Source: Mesostigma viride (Eukaryota > Streptophyta > Mesostigmatophyceae > Mesostigmatales > Mesostigmataceae). Taken from it: 64,000 nucleotides of DNA. Shown piece after piece: positions 11,978 to 24,638 of this stretch. The stretch covers positions 11,197,593 through 11,261,592 of the forward strand of contig RPFO01000213.1 of NCBI GenBank assembly GCA_009746045.1, given 5' to 3'. Below the pieces are notes generated by a model, which worked only from the letters and a program-made list of their open reading frames with translations, had not been told where the DNA came from and did no database searches. The position numbers and the translations under genes are program-made. Every line of letters starts with the position of its first letter. Positions within the stretch are counted from its first letter, which is position 1.

Positions 11978-13164
11978 ATTTGGCATGACAACCCATGGTG
12001 TTAGGAGACACTCGTCCTGCGGTGCAACTAACGGCTGCGTAGGGTGGGAAGCCATGACAATATGGGATATGGCAGCTTGTTACATTGATTGGTTGCTCTG
12101 GTGTAGTGGCACAAGCGCGGTATTGTGTGTGGATAGCACTGTGTGTGTGCGTATGGACATGTGTGTACGTAAATATGCAAATGTGTACGTGTGGGCATGA
12201 ACAAGCAATACAAGCCAGCCAGCAAGCCGGCCAGCCAGCAAACCCAAAGTAACGAAGCAAGCCTGGAAGCAAGGAAAGACAGGATGCAATATGCAAGAAG
12301 TTCGCTTACCTAAGGACCGATGCTAGGTATTACCTGCTGGCTGCTGCTATAATACTTTGCTATGATATAGTTTGCTATAGTTTGCTACAATAGTTTCTTT
12401 TTGAAGCATGAATCCTGCCTTCCTCCGGTGGCAACATGCAGCATCCCAACACCACAACCCGATTCATATTAGCATAGAGAAACCAATGTGACAACACCAG
12501 TCGCCTACTTATTCTCCCAACCTTGATCTCAACAGGACTTCCGGTCTCTTAGAAGAAATTCTAGCACCCTTATCCTAATCACCTACCATGGACACGTATC
12601 GAGCCTAGAACAATTGCATGCAGGCAACATGTAATGGTACCACTGCCAACCATAGCCTTCATGAGAAAAAAAAAAAAGGCTACACGACTAATCCTGTCGA
12701 GCAAGCACAGGAACCGTACTGACAATACTACTGCTATGGTGCCTAGGATGCTGGCAAGATCTTTCTTTACCTACACTGAATTATAGAAGTTTTACCAATG
12801 CCATACCGCGATACCGTCTTTCTGACCACGTGCTTGACATCCACAACGACCACCGCCAACGCCAAGGCATCAGGCAGGGCCCTTGCAGTCAAACAAAATA
12901 AGGTGTAAGGAGAAGCGCAGCTGGCGATGGAAGCACATACGTTGGCCCAATCAGCAAGTATGAATAAGCCATGAAGGGTTTCTTACCTGGAGTTCCGAGA
13001 CTGACATGCCGGGCGGGATAAAAATGGAGAGGTTGTGCATTCCAACGCTTGACGCAAGCGGAAAATATGGCTGCCATCGGTAAAACTGTAGCATCATGGC
13101 ACCAAACGTGGCCATAGTCTAGCTGAATATATGGTGGGAATCAGACAAGTTTAAAATCATCATA
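11978..13164. other. Interior of the large element, no gene recognised
   Basis: Anonymous DNA up to the right terminal repeat. No coding or RNA feature was recognised. Confidence 0.4.
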
Positions 13165-13894
13165 ATAATAAGCAACCAGCACGCCTGCTTGACGGGCTCC
13201 CTCGATCGACAACGCACCATCGGGACCTGACCCAAAGAAAGCAAGCCTGCTTATATGCGCGCTCCTACATGCATCGAGAAACAATGCACAACGCAGAAGA
13301 ACCAAGACAGCTCGCAGGAAAGAAAAGAGCACCAGCAACCCCGCTCGCCAGATGCATGTACTTACTACTGTTGCAAGGTGATGACGAGCACAGTCGACGG
13401 TAACTCGCCTGGCAACATTTGCTCCGCCTGGCAACATAACAAGGCAATATCACTCTTCGAAGTGAAGCTCAATTGGCAAATGCAGCAATCCAAAGGAACA
13501 ATCGATAGTAATGCCGACCCTTGATTTACTGGATTGGACCAGTCGTCCACGACAAACACTGTCAAGCTCTGGAGAAAATCCATTATAAAATGCCTTATCT
13601 ATCGAATTGCAATTAATGATAACTTGCATGCTTAGCAACAAGATATTGAAACGTCAATCTACGTTTAGGTAAATGTCCATGCCGCCCCCGTCAATTTCCG
13701 GAATGTTTCTCCCGCCATGGCTGCGCTTACGGCGCCTAACTACAGTAATTTACGCGCCCGCAGGCCCAGCGGCCGACAGGCGAGCCTTGTATGCAGGCTA
13801 CGGACCTGCTACGGACCTGCTTGGAGTACCGCGCCACTAGGCTCGGGTGAGTCTGGATGCGCATCCAGACTCATGAGTCTGGGAAAATACCTCC
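13165..13894 (-). repeat. Right terminal inverted repeat of the large element
   Basis: Inverted copy of the left arm. The open frames seen in both arms are conserved only because the DNA is duplicated. I see no coding signal in them. Confidence 0.9.
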
Positions 13895-13903
13895 GCACTT
13901 GAA

Positions 13904-14717
13904 AGCTCCTGAATCTTCCAACGGAAGAACGCATCACCGCCTGTCACCCTGACGTGACATTACGTGACACGCGGCCTTTGCTGATCGTCTCAGCCACTCA
14001 TGATATTTGGTCACTCGCCCTCATACCGTGCTCACAAAACTCAGTCAGGCCCCACGCGAACGCGATCTCCTCGGTCGCCTGGGAAAGATTGAAGTGTGGC
14101 GTTTAGTAATGAATCCCTGCCGCGTGTCGTTAGATCTTGCAGTGGTTAGAAAAGATTCCACCCTGGATAATGGTGCGCTGCACAAGTCTACTGAAACTAC
14201 TGTACCATATTCAACTCGCATAATGAAGTACATGGGAGTACACGCAGCGGAGGCCCCCTTCGGGTCAGGAAAAAGGCTGCGTATATATCACCGCGCGAGA
14301 AAAGGCTATGGCTACAGTACCATCAGGATTAATGTCGAAACAAATTACTACGTGCACGGTGAAGAGAGTTTTAGGAAGCATTTATTGATTCATACGATCG
14401 GTTTCCGAGTATTCCTGCAAGTGTGCAAGATTACGATGCCTTTTTTTTTCGTTCGTACTTTTCAAACATGTTTACTTTGCTGACACACGAGATGGAGCGA
14501 TGCAGTGCAAGGTGGTATGAAGGGGACAAACTGGTCTCCGTATTGTTGCCACTTCGAGATATGATTCTGAACAATCGGTAATTTTTTTAATGGCGAGGAT
14601 AATTGTCGCAGTAAAACATCCCTGCCTGGTCGGGATATCCTTCGCCTTCTGCCCCCCTCCCCGACTCAGACAGAATTATCATTGGGAGCAGCCAAAAGGA
14701 TAAACGTAAATTAAGAC
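13904..14717. other. Upstream region of the channel gene
   Basis: Lies between the transposon edge and the start codon at 14718, so it should contain the promoter. One open frame (14007-14483) shows no family resemblance and looks like chance. A pyrimidine-rich stretch near 14645-14670 precedes the start. Confidence 0.4.
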
Positions 14718-17700
14718 ATGGTAGAGGCCGGGAATATGTCAATTAGAAAGTATTTACCTAGAGATAGCGCGGCCAGGCGACTGTACGTGTTCCACTTCGC
14801 TTCGGCTGCGCTGTCCTTGTTTATCGCGGCGGCCTTCATTGCGCTGATGATGCAAATTGAAAGGTAAATATGGCAGAATCGCCTGCTCGCTGCATTTTCA
14901 CTCACCTCAAGCCGTCCTTCGTTCAAATGATTGGTGGCTCTCTATTCGTGTATGGGATTAAAGGCCTCGTCATGTTGTTTGTCCTGGGCACTTTCATCCG
15001 TTTTGGCTTGGCCGCCTGAACCTCAGGCGTTCCATGAATTTGGTAAATCGCAAGATGGAGGATCTGCTTCTCGGGGGATCCCAGGCGCGGGAAGATGGCC
15101 AGAATCAAACGCTGAAGGGTCTGCAAAAGGATCTCCAGAATCACATGTCCCTTTTGCTCGAAGCGTCCACGAACAGTGCAGAAAAGATGGTCGGATGGGT
15201 TAAGGTAAGTCTGCTCTGGCATCTGCCAATTGGAATTTCAAGGTCTGGTCGATGACGTTGAGTTGGGTGCATTAGTTGCATCTGAAGTTGCCGTATGAAT
15301 TGACTTTCGAATTCATAATATGGTCAGGTGTTTTGTTTGGTGATAGTTCGTGCTGCTCTGTAGCATGGCACTGCAATGACACAATGGTACCTCTGCCCCT
15401 GCCATGGTTACCATTGGTAATGCGCATGCAATAACTTTTCTGCCTTATCAAGCGGGGCTTCACGTGGTCGTCCGGATTATTATCGAGCCTGAATCTGGCG
15501 GAGCCTGACATCTTTTAATACTTGGCAACCGTGTAGTCTACTACTTCAGCTGTCGGCAATCTTTAGAGATAAGCCTCACTTTGGAAGCTTTGGTTGTTGT
15601 CTTGCGCAGGCACACGGTCTGTGGGTGCATATCTATCTTTCTGGCCTGCACTGGTCGTCTCTTTGATATCCATGATTCGATGGGCTCCATGGAATCATAG
15701 ATATGTGTTTCCTGCTAGATCTTGGCGCAAAGAAAACTTGCTGGGGCTTTTCAGTGAGAAAGAATTTTTTGTAGGCTCAACAGTCAACGCTCTGCCTATA
15801 CCTCGGCAGGGCCCGCCATCTTCTCGGCTAGGCCCACCACCTTCCCAGCAGGTAACGTGAAGTTTTGAACTGCTTTCTGTTTAATATACCTAGAGTCAAA
15901 ATTACAGACAGATTTGCTAAGCAAACACGGCGCCATGGTCACGTTTACCTATGCCCGACACGGTACTGTGACCATTGGCCTTACTTTGTGGGTTGGTAGG
16001 GACTCGAAAGGGGTATCTTAAGTAAGTAAATAGCTAACGCAACTGGACTACAATCGCGCAGCAGTACCATGTAGCTCCATGCTGCCATGTTTCCCGAGTC
16101 ACAAAAGGGTCAAGCCTACATTGCTGTCTGTGAATTACAATAGCATGGTGTGGCAGGCACGGATTTACAGGCGCCGAGTATCGAGGATTGTCCTTTTTTC
16201 TTCTCGGACATCACGCACGGAGTGGCTGGGAGTAAGGGCTATCGGCGGTGGTGGATGGAAACAATATGCTTTCTAAGTTTGACTTTATCAAGGGTGTCCT
16301 ACGTACAATCCCCCCCAGGGATTGTAAGACGGTGCGAGGTGTTTATGCTCACCTATCGTTTTCGTGTAACACCAGCAAATGAGATAAACTAGGTTAGTAT
16401 TAATAGGTTAATATTGTTACCATTTGAATGCCCGAAGGTTGGCTTGCGTGGATGGGGATGCGTAGCAGTCACTAACTTAAAGTGCCCGCGCTTTCTTGCT
16501 GAACTCACGTGGACCCTGGCAATTTTTAAAAGTTTCAACTCTGGCATTCTTTCAACGGCTGTCCCCCAACCAGGTTGGCTTTGAGCTTGAGGACTTTGGT
16601 GACGGCCGCCAGCTGGACCTGAGCGACCCCTACCACCAGGGCGCGCTGGACGCCTACCTGCACATGCTGCTGACCACGCTGCTGGAGACGATGGATGGGG
16701 GGGGCGGCAGAGACGGGGGCGGGGGGAGTACCCAGGCGAGCCTGAACGGGATCTATATCGGGTCCGTGGACGGGTACTTTCGGGGCATGTTCACCCACCC
16801 CAAGCATCCAAACCGCCTCGTGCGGGAGTACGCAGGCCCTGGTGTCTACAACGGCTGCCTCATGAGGGACTGGATCCCCCTGTCAGGCCCATCGGGATGT
16901 GGCAGCGATGGAGGTAATGATGTGGGTGGGAAGAACGGGTCATCGTCCAATGGCGGTCGTGCGGACAACGTCACATGTGAATTCTCGCTCAAGGACCTGC
17001 GGTGGTTCGCGGACGCGCTCTCTCAGGACGCCAAGGACGCGGCCAGCGACATCTCCAGCAGCTGGGCGGACGGCGTGTGGACGCAGGTGTACAGCGCGCT
17101 TGATGGGCGCGGCCTCGTGATGACGTACGCGGAGGTGATATATGATGCCAACGGCACCGCGGTGGCGGTCGCGGCGGCCGACGTGGCCGTGCCAGCGCTC
17201 AGCATGAGTTTGCAGGACGCGGTGAGCTGGAACTCGTCAGGCAGCAGCACGCTCATGGTGATTTTCGAGGAGGACGGCGACGTGCTGGCGAGCTCCGACC
17301 TGAGCATCGCTGGTAGGTCAGACTCGATTGGCCAGGGGCTGGGAGGCAGCCTTAACGCCAGCATGACCGCGCCATCACAGCGGCTCAACATCCTTGAGCA
17401 CCCGCACGCGTTCGTTGCCACGGTCGTGGGTCTGTATCTGGCATCCGCTCAGTCTTCCCCTGGTCCCAACCCCCAAGGGGCAGGGGCAACCATGCCTTAC
17501 GATGAGCTCCACACATTTGATACCACACTGCCGCCGCCACCGCCGGAATCGGTCGCTGGGGCCCTGGCTTCTCCCGACACGGCTCCTCCCCCCCCTGCAA
17601 ATGGGACTGCCCCGCAGTCGCCGGACGACCCCGCACCCCCACCCGCAGAATTGGAGGGGCCTCCTCCATTTCCTCCGGGTCCTGGCACCCAGGACTATGT

Positions 17701-18620
17701 GGTGTTTGAGTACGAGGACCCGCACGTGTTCATGGGCCGGGTGGGCAACGAGGTGTTCTTCTCTATCTCCCGCCATGCCTCGCGCAACCAGAAGTTCCGC
17801 CTGCTGGCCGTGCTGGAGCTGGAGGCGGCGCCTGAGGCGGAGCGCAGGGGTGCGTGGAAAGGGGGGTGAAGAACAGGGGCTTTAAGAAGGGGAAAACCAT
17901 AATAATTATGGCATGTTATTACACATACGGGAGCAGCACGATTTGAATGCGAGGCTTCAAGCACGATTTGGGGGCTATCAGGAGATGCTCTGTTGACATG
18001 GCTGGTATGCTGTGAGATGCACGTTATTCATGAAAAACTCACGCGGATGTGTAGGGAACGATTTTCGATATTTTTTCTGTCAATTCATGATGGTGCAATA
18101 GCTGTTCTGGATATTCTGCTTTTTCTGTATACCCTTCTCCCCTCCCCTTCCCCTAACCCGCCGCCCCCCTAACACCCCCCCACACACACACCACCACCAC
18201 CACCACCACACACACACACACACACACACCATTGCCTTTCTCCTTCCACCATTATGGAGCCTTTTCTGTATACCCTTCTCCCACACACACTATTGCCTTC
18301 ACCTGCCACCGTCGCCACGTGCCCGTGGCTGCCCATGCTCACATCACACGTGCAGAGCAGCTCTCTATCAAGGCAGTTAACTAAGGCACGTGACTGCTAT
18401 GAGGGCCAATCTAGGAGGTAGAGCCAATGACAGTCCAATCATAGGGTTTACTGACATTTTTTAAACTGCAATCCTGCCTCCATTTTTCGCAAACCCCCCC
18501 CTGGCTGCTGCCGCTCTCCCCTCGAACCCCCCAGGCCACATCGCCACCATTGTCTTCACCGTGATCGCCGTCCTCTGCGTCGCCGCCATCTTCTACCACC
18601 ACTCCTTTGTGGGCGCGGCG
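14718..18620 (+). other. Sensor module 1: TM1, extracellular dCache-type domain, TM2
   Basis: Residues 21-45 form the first membrane helix after a basic N-terminus (RKYLPRDSARR), which favours a cytosolic start. Exon 2 is a long polar helix, as in chemoreceptor periplasmic domains. Exon 3 has the Cache_1 strand pattern: VWTQVYSA, then GLVMTYAEVIYDANG and a strand ending in DVAVPALSMSL. Several N-glycosylation sequons (NVT, NSS, NAS) fit an extracytosolic face. A proline-rich loop (17524-17690) precedes the last strands. TM2 is encoded by the first bases of exon 4 (GHIATIVFTVIAVLCVAAI). Confidence 0.7.
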
Positions 18621-19040
18621 CTGTACCGGGCGCGCGCGGCCGCGTTCGACAGCAGCGTGCCTGTGTCCAGGCAAGACAGTGGGCCCGTGGCAGGGTGCTC
18701 TAATAAATCTGGCCCCCGGGACATGAATGGCCAGCATAATGTGCACCATTTGGGCTCGTCTGGTGAGCTATCGGATTCCCCGTTGAAAGGGAGCCAATCA
18801 GCTTGTGTCAAGCCTCCACGGACTCTCTCGGCACCGGCGTATTCCCTCCAGATGGCGTCCCCATCCCCCGGGGGTTTGCAGGGGGAGCCCTTGTCCCCAC
18901 CACCGAGTGCGACTGTGCAGGTCTCCCGTCCGCGGCGCCTTGGCACCTCCCTGCAGGGCTTTGTGAAGTGGCTAGTCACGCCGGTGCTGGTCTTACTGCC
19001 GTTAGTGCCTTGCCCACACGAGTCGCGGGAGCTGCAAGGG

Positions 19041-19087
<47 letters not shown>

Positions 19088-21201
19088 GCTGGTGGCGCTG
19101 CCAGGACAGGTGGCGGGCGTGAAGCGGCTGCCCCACTTTTGGTCGACCATGGCAGTGTTTGGGTTCCTGCTGGCAATCCTGTGTGCATTTGCGCTGGGCC
19201 TCACGTGGCGGCACCAGTCGTACAGCGTGCTGACCGTGGTGCGCGACGTCGTTGTGCGCGGCAAGCTGGCCTACACACAGCACTACATGAACAGCTTCTT
19301 CCTGTGAGTGAGGGGGGGCCTATATGAACAGCTTCTTCCTGTGAGTGAGGGGGGCCCTACACGAACAGCTTCTTCCTGTGAGTGAGGGGGGGCCTACATG
19401 AACAGCTGCTTCCTGTGAGTGAGGGGGGGCCTACCTGCTGTATGCCAAGTCGGGTGCACATGCCGCCTGATATATATACTAGTATTATATATTTAAGAAA
19501 TTAACCAGGTTGGGTTCCATTGGATTTAGGACGGTATTCTGGTCTTTGCATGGTATTCTTCACTGGATGCCGCCGCTAGTATTTTATCTGATGTAGAACA
19601 CCCATGGAGCATCTGGGCCTTCCTTTGCCTGGTAGCATGCCGAGGAAGGGTGGTGATTTAATGCATTACCTGGCATTGTATAAAGGTGCGTTGCCTGGTA
19701 GCACATGGAGGAGGGGGTGTTTAATCATTTTATTGAAGGGGTTAATTAAGGGGTGGTTACCTGTCAAAGTGTGAAGATAGCGATGTTAAATGTATAACAG
19801 AACCATGATTGAGCAGCCAGGGAAATAGCTGTTGAAGCAACTAACTTTGTAAGTTAAATATGGTAGTCATTCCGGATTTTTAGTCCAAACATAGCAGCGT
19901 CTTGTAATTATTGCGGACTTGCTATTTCTGATGCAAAGCCTAAATAATTGTTACTGTGTTAAATGCAGTTTCGACTAACTTGAATGCACCAATTGACGTG
20001 CTCCTGCCAGGATTTGCTGATATAATATTTTCCAACTTCAACTCTCATCAAGCAGCATCTACGCTATCTCTCTTTATTCTTATAGTATAGAGAAAAAGCA
20101 ACACCGGCTATCCGAAAATCATCACTAACCCATTGTATCTTCAAAGAAAATCACTAACCCAAACGCATCTTTTCTGTACCCCTGCTGCCCAACCCCCATG
20201 CCTCGGCTCAAATGCCTCGCCTCTCGCCCTCAGTGACTCGCAAATCGGCCCCACCTTCCTGGCCGCGCGCGCCGCCCTGCGCGGGTCCGCCGCCACCTGG
20301 ATGAACTACGAGCCGCCCTCACCCGTGCTGTGGCGGGGCACCGGGGCAAAGCTGCCATCCTCCGACAACGCCACGGACCTCGTCGACGCCACGCAGGTGA
20401 CGGGGAGGAAGAGCCTGAAGCTGACCAAAGCGCAGGACGAGCTGTACCGCCACTTTGACCGCGCGATCTATGCCGCGCTCTCCGTGCTGGCCGACCGCGG
20501 CGTGGGCTCCCGCTGGGTGATGTCCGGCGGGGCCGGGCTCGCGGTGGACAGCATACACGCGGCGGCGGCGGGCATGCGCGTGAACAACCTCTACTTTGGG
20601 CTGTCTAACGGCGACTTCATCGGCATCTGGTGCCCCTACGTGAGCGTGGGCAGCGACGGCGGCAACGGAACGGACCTCGGCTGCTACTTCTCAATCATCG
20701 AGCAGAAGAGCAACCCGGTGTTCCGGCTCAAGCACCGCCCCGTGTGCGACGTGCTCGAGCGCGGGGGCGGCCAGGTGGTGGACGGCAAATTCGGGCTGAA
20801 TGTGTCAATGGACACAGACGGGCTGGGTGTCCAGGGTCCCGCGCAAGGGCTGTGCGACCCCTCGTCCACCTACCGGCGGGCGACCGCGCCGTACGAGGAC
20901 CAGGGATGCTCATACGACCCGACCGTGCGGCAGTGGTTGGTTTTGGGGCACTTGGTGGTTGTCTCATGGACATGATGGGTCAGGTTGTGATGTCACTTCT
21001 GAACTGCAAGCAGAAACAAGCAGGAAGAAGAAGTGAGAAGCAGTTTGAAGTGTGCTGGACTGTAGAATTGCGTGGACCTTTTTATCGTATTCTTAGAGGC
21101 CGTGGTAGTCCACTTATTGGCACGAATGGCCCCCTGTGTATTTATTTGGTCGCCCCCCATCTTGCTTTGCGCTCCCCCCCCCCCCACAAACACACACACA
21201 C

Positions 21202-21250
<49 letters not shown>

Positions 21251-24200
21251 CAGGTACAAGCGCGCGGCCTTGTATGGCACGCCCATCTGGTCGGACCTGT
21301 ACACGTTCGCCAGCAACACCACCGGGTCCACGCTCGGTCTCACCTACGCGGTGCCCCTGGCCGGCGAGGCAGCCACGGATGAGTCGCCGCCCCCGCCGCC
21401 CCCCCCCAGCGAGACCATAGCTGTGTCCCCACCAGCTAGTGACGACACGGCGGGCGCCCCCCCTGCGTGCGTTGACTTCACCTCTGGGATCCACAACGAC
21501 GGGGATGGCAACGGGACCGCGGAGGGCAAGGAGCTGCTCGGCGTGTGGGCGTCAGACGTGTCCCTGAAACAGATCCAGGATGTGCTGGTGGCGCTGGCCC
21601 AGGGGCTGGGGTCGGCAGGCCAGGGCCGCATCATGGTCGTGGACGACCACAACCTGACGCTCATCTCGTCGTCGCATGCTGAGTCCCTGGGCGACGCGTC
21701 CGGCTCGTCGGCGCCGATCAAGATGTTCGAGTCCAAGGATGCCGAGGTGGCGGAGACGGGCTCGTTCCTGCTGGGTGTGTCGACCGACGGCAACTTGACG
21801 GCGCACTACGGCACGTTCACATGGCTCCTGCGCGACAACGACTCGCCGCTCACGTTCGTGTTCCCGATGACCATCGCCCAGGGCCTGCGCTGGATGGTCG
21901 TCGCGACCACGCCACGCGATGACTTCTTTGCCGACTGGGACGCCGAGTTCATGTGGCTCTTCCTCCTGTCCACCGCGCTCGTGGTCCTCCTCTCCTGGGC
22001 CGCGCAGGTGTTTGTGGGCGTGTTCGCGGCCGCCGTGCTGCAGCGCTCGGCCGGCGGCATCCCCCTGGGCACCCTGGGCGACCCCTGGAAGACGGCGCTC
22101 TTCCGCTCGCGCCCGACCGCCGATTCCAGCTTCGGGCGCACGTCCTCGGGGGGCAGCGCGGGCGACGCCACTCTCCCACGCGCGCGCTCGCTCCCTAGGT
22201 CGGGCTCCGGCTACTCGCTCGACCTCGCGTCCACAGGGACCACCCTCGAGTCTCCCTCGGAGAACGAGCATGACCCGGGCGGGGGGGGCGCGGGGGCTAC
22301 TGTCACGGGCTCCGGCGGCCGGCGGGGGTTGCGGCCCGGCAGCGCGCGTGCGGGACTCCGGCAGCGCGCGGCCACGGTGGGCGCGGTCGCGGCGTCCTCG
22401 GGCGGCCAGATGCAGAGCCTGCACAAGCTGATGGGGCTGTCGTCCACGAGCAAGGAGTCGCTGGAGAGCGTGCTAACAGGGATCATTGGCAACGTGATGA
22501 TGGCCGCGCACGCGAGCTGGAAGCGGCTCCCGCTCGGCACGGGCCGCTCGGACGTGGACCGCGGCCTGCGCGCGCGCATGCTGCACCAGCTCGAGCACGG
22601 TGCGCACTCGGGCCGCGCACTGCTGGGCACCGCCACGCGCAGCTGGCGGGGCAGCTGGCGGGCGCGGGGCGCGCGGCAGGAGCGCTTCTGGCGCACGTCC
22701 GGGCTTGCCCAGCGCGGCAAGGACGAGGGCCACGAGGGCATCTCGCGAGAGGACAGCGAGGCTAACCTGCCGGTCGCGGGGGCGGGGAAGGGGGAAGGCC
22801 CCATGGAGGGGCCGTCCCTCTCTGACGCGAACCATGCGGTGGAGGTGACCCCGGTCGTACGCACGGCCATAGGGGTCCCACTCATGGTGCGGACGCCAGG
22901 GAAAGGCTACCCGTTATCGGCCACGGAGGGCGTCAAGAGCCCGGCAAGGGAAGCCGTGGTGAACGTCAAGGAGAGTCCGACACCTGGCCGCGCCAAGCTG
23001 CAGGGGGTGGGTGGGAAATCATCAGGCGGGGGGGTGGCGGCCACCCCCTGGCACCGTCGGCTGTTCTCGGGGGCGAGCACAGGGACTCCTCCAGAGACGC
23101 CCCTCTCGGGCGACCCGACGTACCACCAGTACAAGACACACCTGCTCAAGCGCGCCGTGCAGCACATCAAGGAGGGTGACGCAGTGAGTGCAACAGGGAT
23201 AAATGCTGCGGGGTTGAGTGGCACGTTTAAGAAAAAAAAAGAAAATTGCAGAGCCACGCCATTCTCATTACTCTGTAATGTTGTGCACCCTTTCCTTGCC
23301 TCCTACGGCTTCGCTAGGCACCCCCTATGACCCTAAAAGGGGTTGGTCTTGCAATAACATTGGCTTGCGATAATTTGTCACTAGACAGCTTCTCGTCACG
23401 CATGTCGTCGTGACTTCATCGTTACACTGAAGCGTTTTGCACCCGTTCCTTGACTCGTGACTCGCTCCGAGTTTACTCGATGTCTGTCCCATCTCTGACG
23501 CTGTTGTATGCTCTTGCCGACTATCTTCATTTCTATTACATCAAACCCACCCTCCACCCCTTAACCCCCACCCCTTCACCCCCCACCCCAGAGCCGCAAC
23601 ATCATCACCCTGTGCGACCTGGACAGCCATGAGTCGCACTGGTATGCGCGCGCCTACGCGCTCGTGACCAGCCCGCACTGGCGCCTCTTCCTCGCAGGGA
23701 CCCTGCTAGTGCACCTGCTCGTCTCCTTCTGGCTCCCTGAGGACAACAAGGCGCTGCGCGACTTCTACCGTCAGCAGCCGGCCTCACGGTTCGATGACGT
23801 GTCCGTCGGGGGGCCAGATGGCGGTAACAACAACGGAAACGATGGGGGCATCCTCTCTTCTGCCCTACTCCGGCTGGGCTCGTCTCTCTCGGTCACGAGC
23901 ACCGCCAAGGCCAGCCTGCTGGTCATCCAGTTCCTAGAGCTGCTGTGCCTGTTCATCGAGAGCGCGAGCGTGTCCACGCTGCTGCTGGCCAAATACTACT
24001 GGGCCAAGCCCAATTTGCTCAACATGGACAACCTGGCCGCGCGCGTGTTCGACACGGCCGCCGTGCTCCTACTCGCGCTGCTCATCACCGACTGGGGGCT
24101 GCGCATGGTGCGTGCGCGGCATGTGCGAGTGTGTGATCCATGTCCCAACCACACGTTAGATGGCCACACGTTAGATGGCCACATGTTAGATGGCCACACG

Positions 24201-24569
24201 TTAGATGGCCACATGTTAGATGGCCACACGTTAGATGGCCACATGTTAGATGGCCACACGTTAGATGGCCACATGTTAGATGGCCACATGTTGGTGGTCT
24301 GCCTTGCACAGCGTTAGCACCGAACCTACTGGTCACCACACTGGTCACTGTAACTGTTGGGTGGTCTGCCTTGAGAAGCCATACGTTGTCCTCCTCACCA
24401 ACATGACCAAGGTCAACAGTATTGGAAACCAACCCCTGTTTTAGTGTACCAACCCCTATTTGGTGCGCATCTTGTCGCTCTTTGTGTTGGTGTTTCCTGT
24501 GCCGTCGGCTGACCTCCTTCCCCTCGCCCCCCCCCCCCCCCCGCACAAACACACACATGCAAACACACA

Positions 24570-24638
<69 letters not shown>

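Larger units (their letters stand above)
7874..13894. mobile_element. Large element with about 0.75 kb terminal inverted repeats, Mutator-like by structure
   Basis: The two ends are long inverted copies of each other (about 7874-8630 and 13165-13894), both starting GGA at the outer edge. The outer flanks carry the direct repeat GCACTTGAA (7865-7873 and 13895-13903), a 9-bp target duplication that may extend to 10. Long terminal inverted repeats with 9-11 bp duplications are the hallmark of Mutator-like elements, and foldback elements look similar. I found no transposase. The 4.5 kb interior holds minisatellites, a tetranucleotide array and anonymous DNA, so this copy is non-autonomous. Confidence 0.6.
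19141..22060 (+). other. Sensor module 2: TM3, dCache domain, TM4
   Basis: TM3 reads MAVFGFLLAILCAFALGLTW. Across the exon 5/6 junction lies the classic Cache_1 signature YDPTVRQWYKRA..YGTPIWSDLY, followed by GLTYAVPL and GVWASDVSLKQIQDVL. These match the ligand-facing strand and the helix that opens the second half. A proline-rich insert (21385-21440) resembles that of module 1. TM4 (about 21944-22040) is long and hydrophobic and returns the chain to the cytosol. The match of signature and order is stronger than in module 1. Confidence 0.8.

Noticed and set aside
8681-12055. CRISPR-like array from regularly spaced repeats
   Set aside because: The 9-bp units are contiguous with no spacers, and the genome is eukaryotic.
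13141-13641. Coding genes in the inverted arms, because the same frames appear at 8.1-8.6 and 13.1-13.6 kb
   Set aside because: The similarity covers the whole DNA, including between frames, as expected of transposon terminal repeats. The peptides have no protein-like features.
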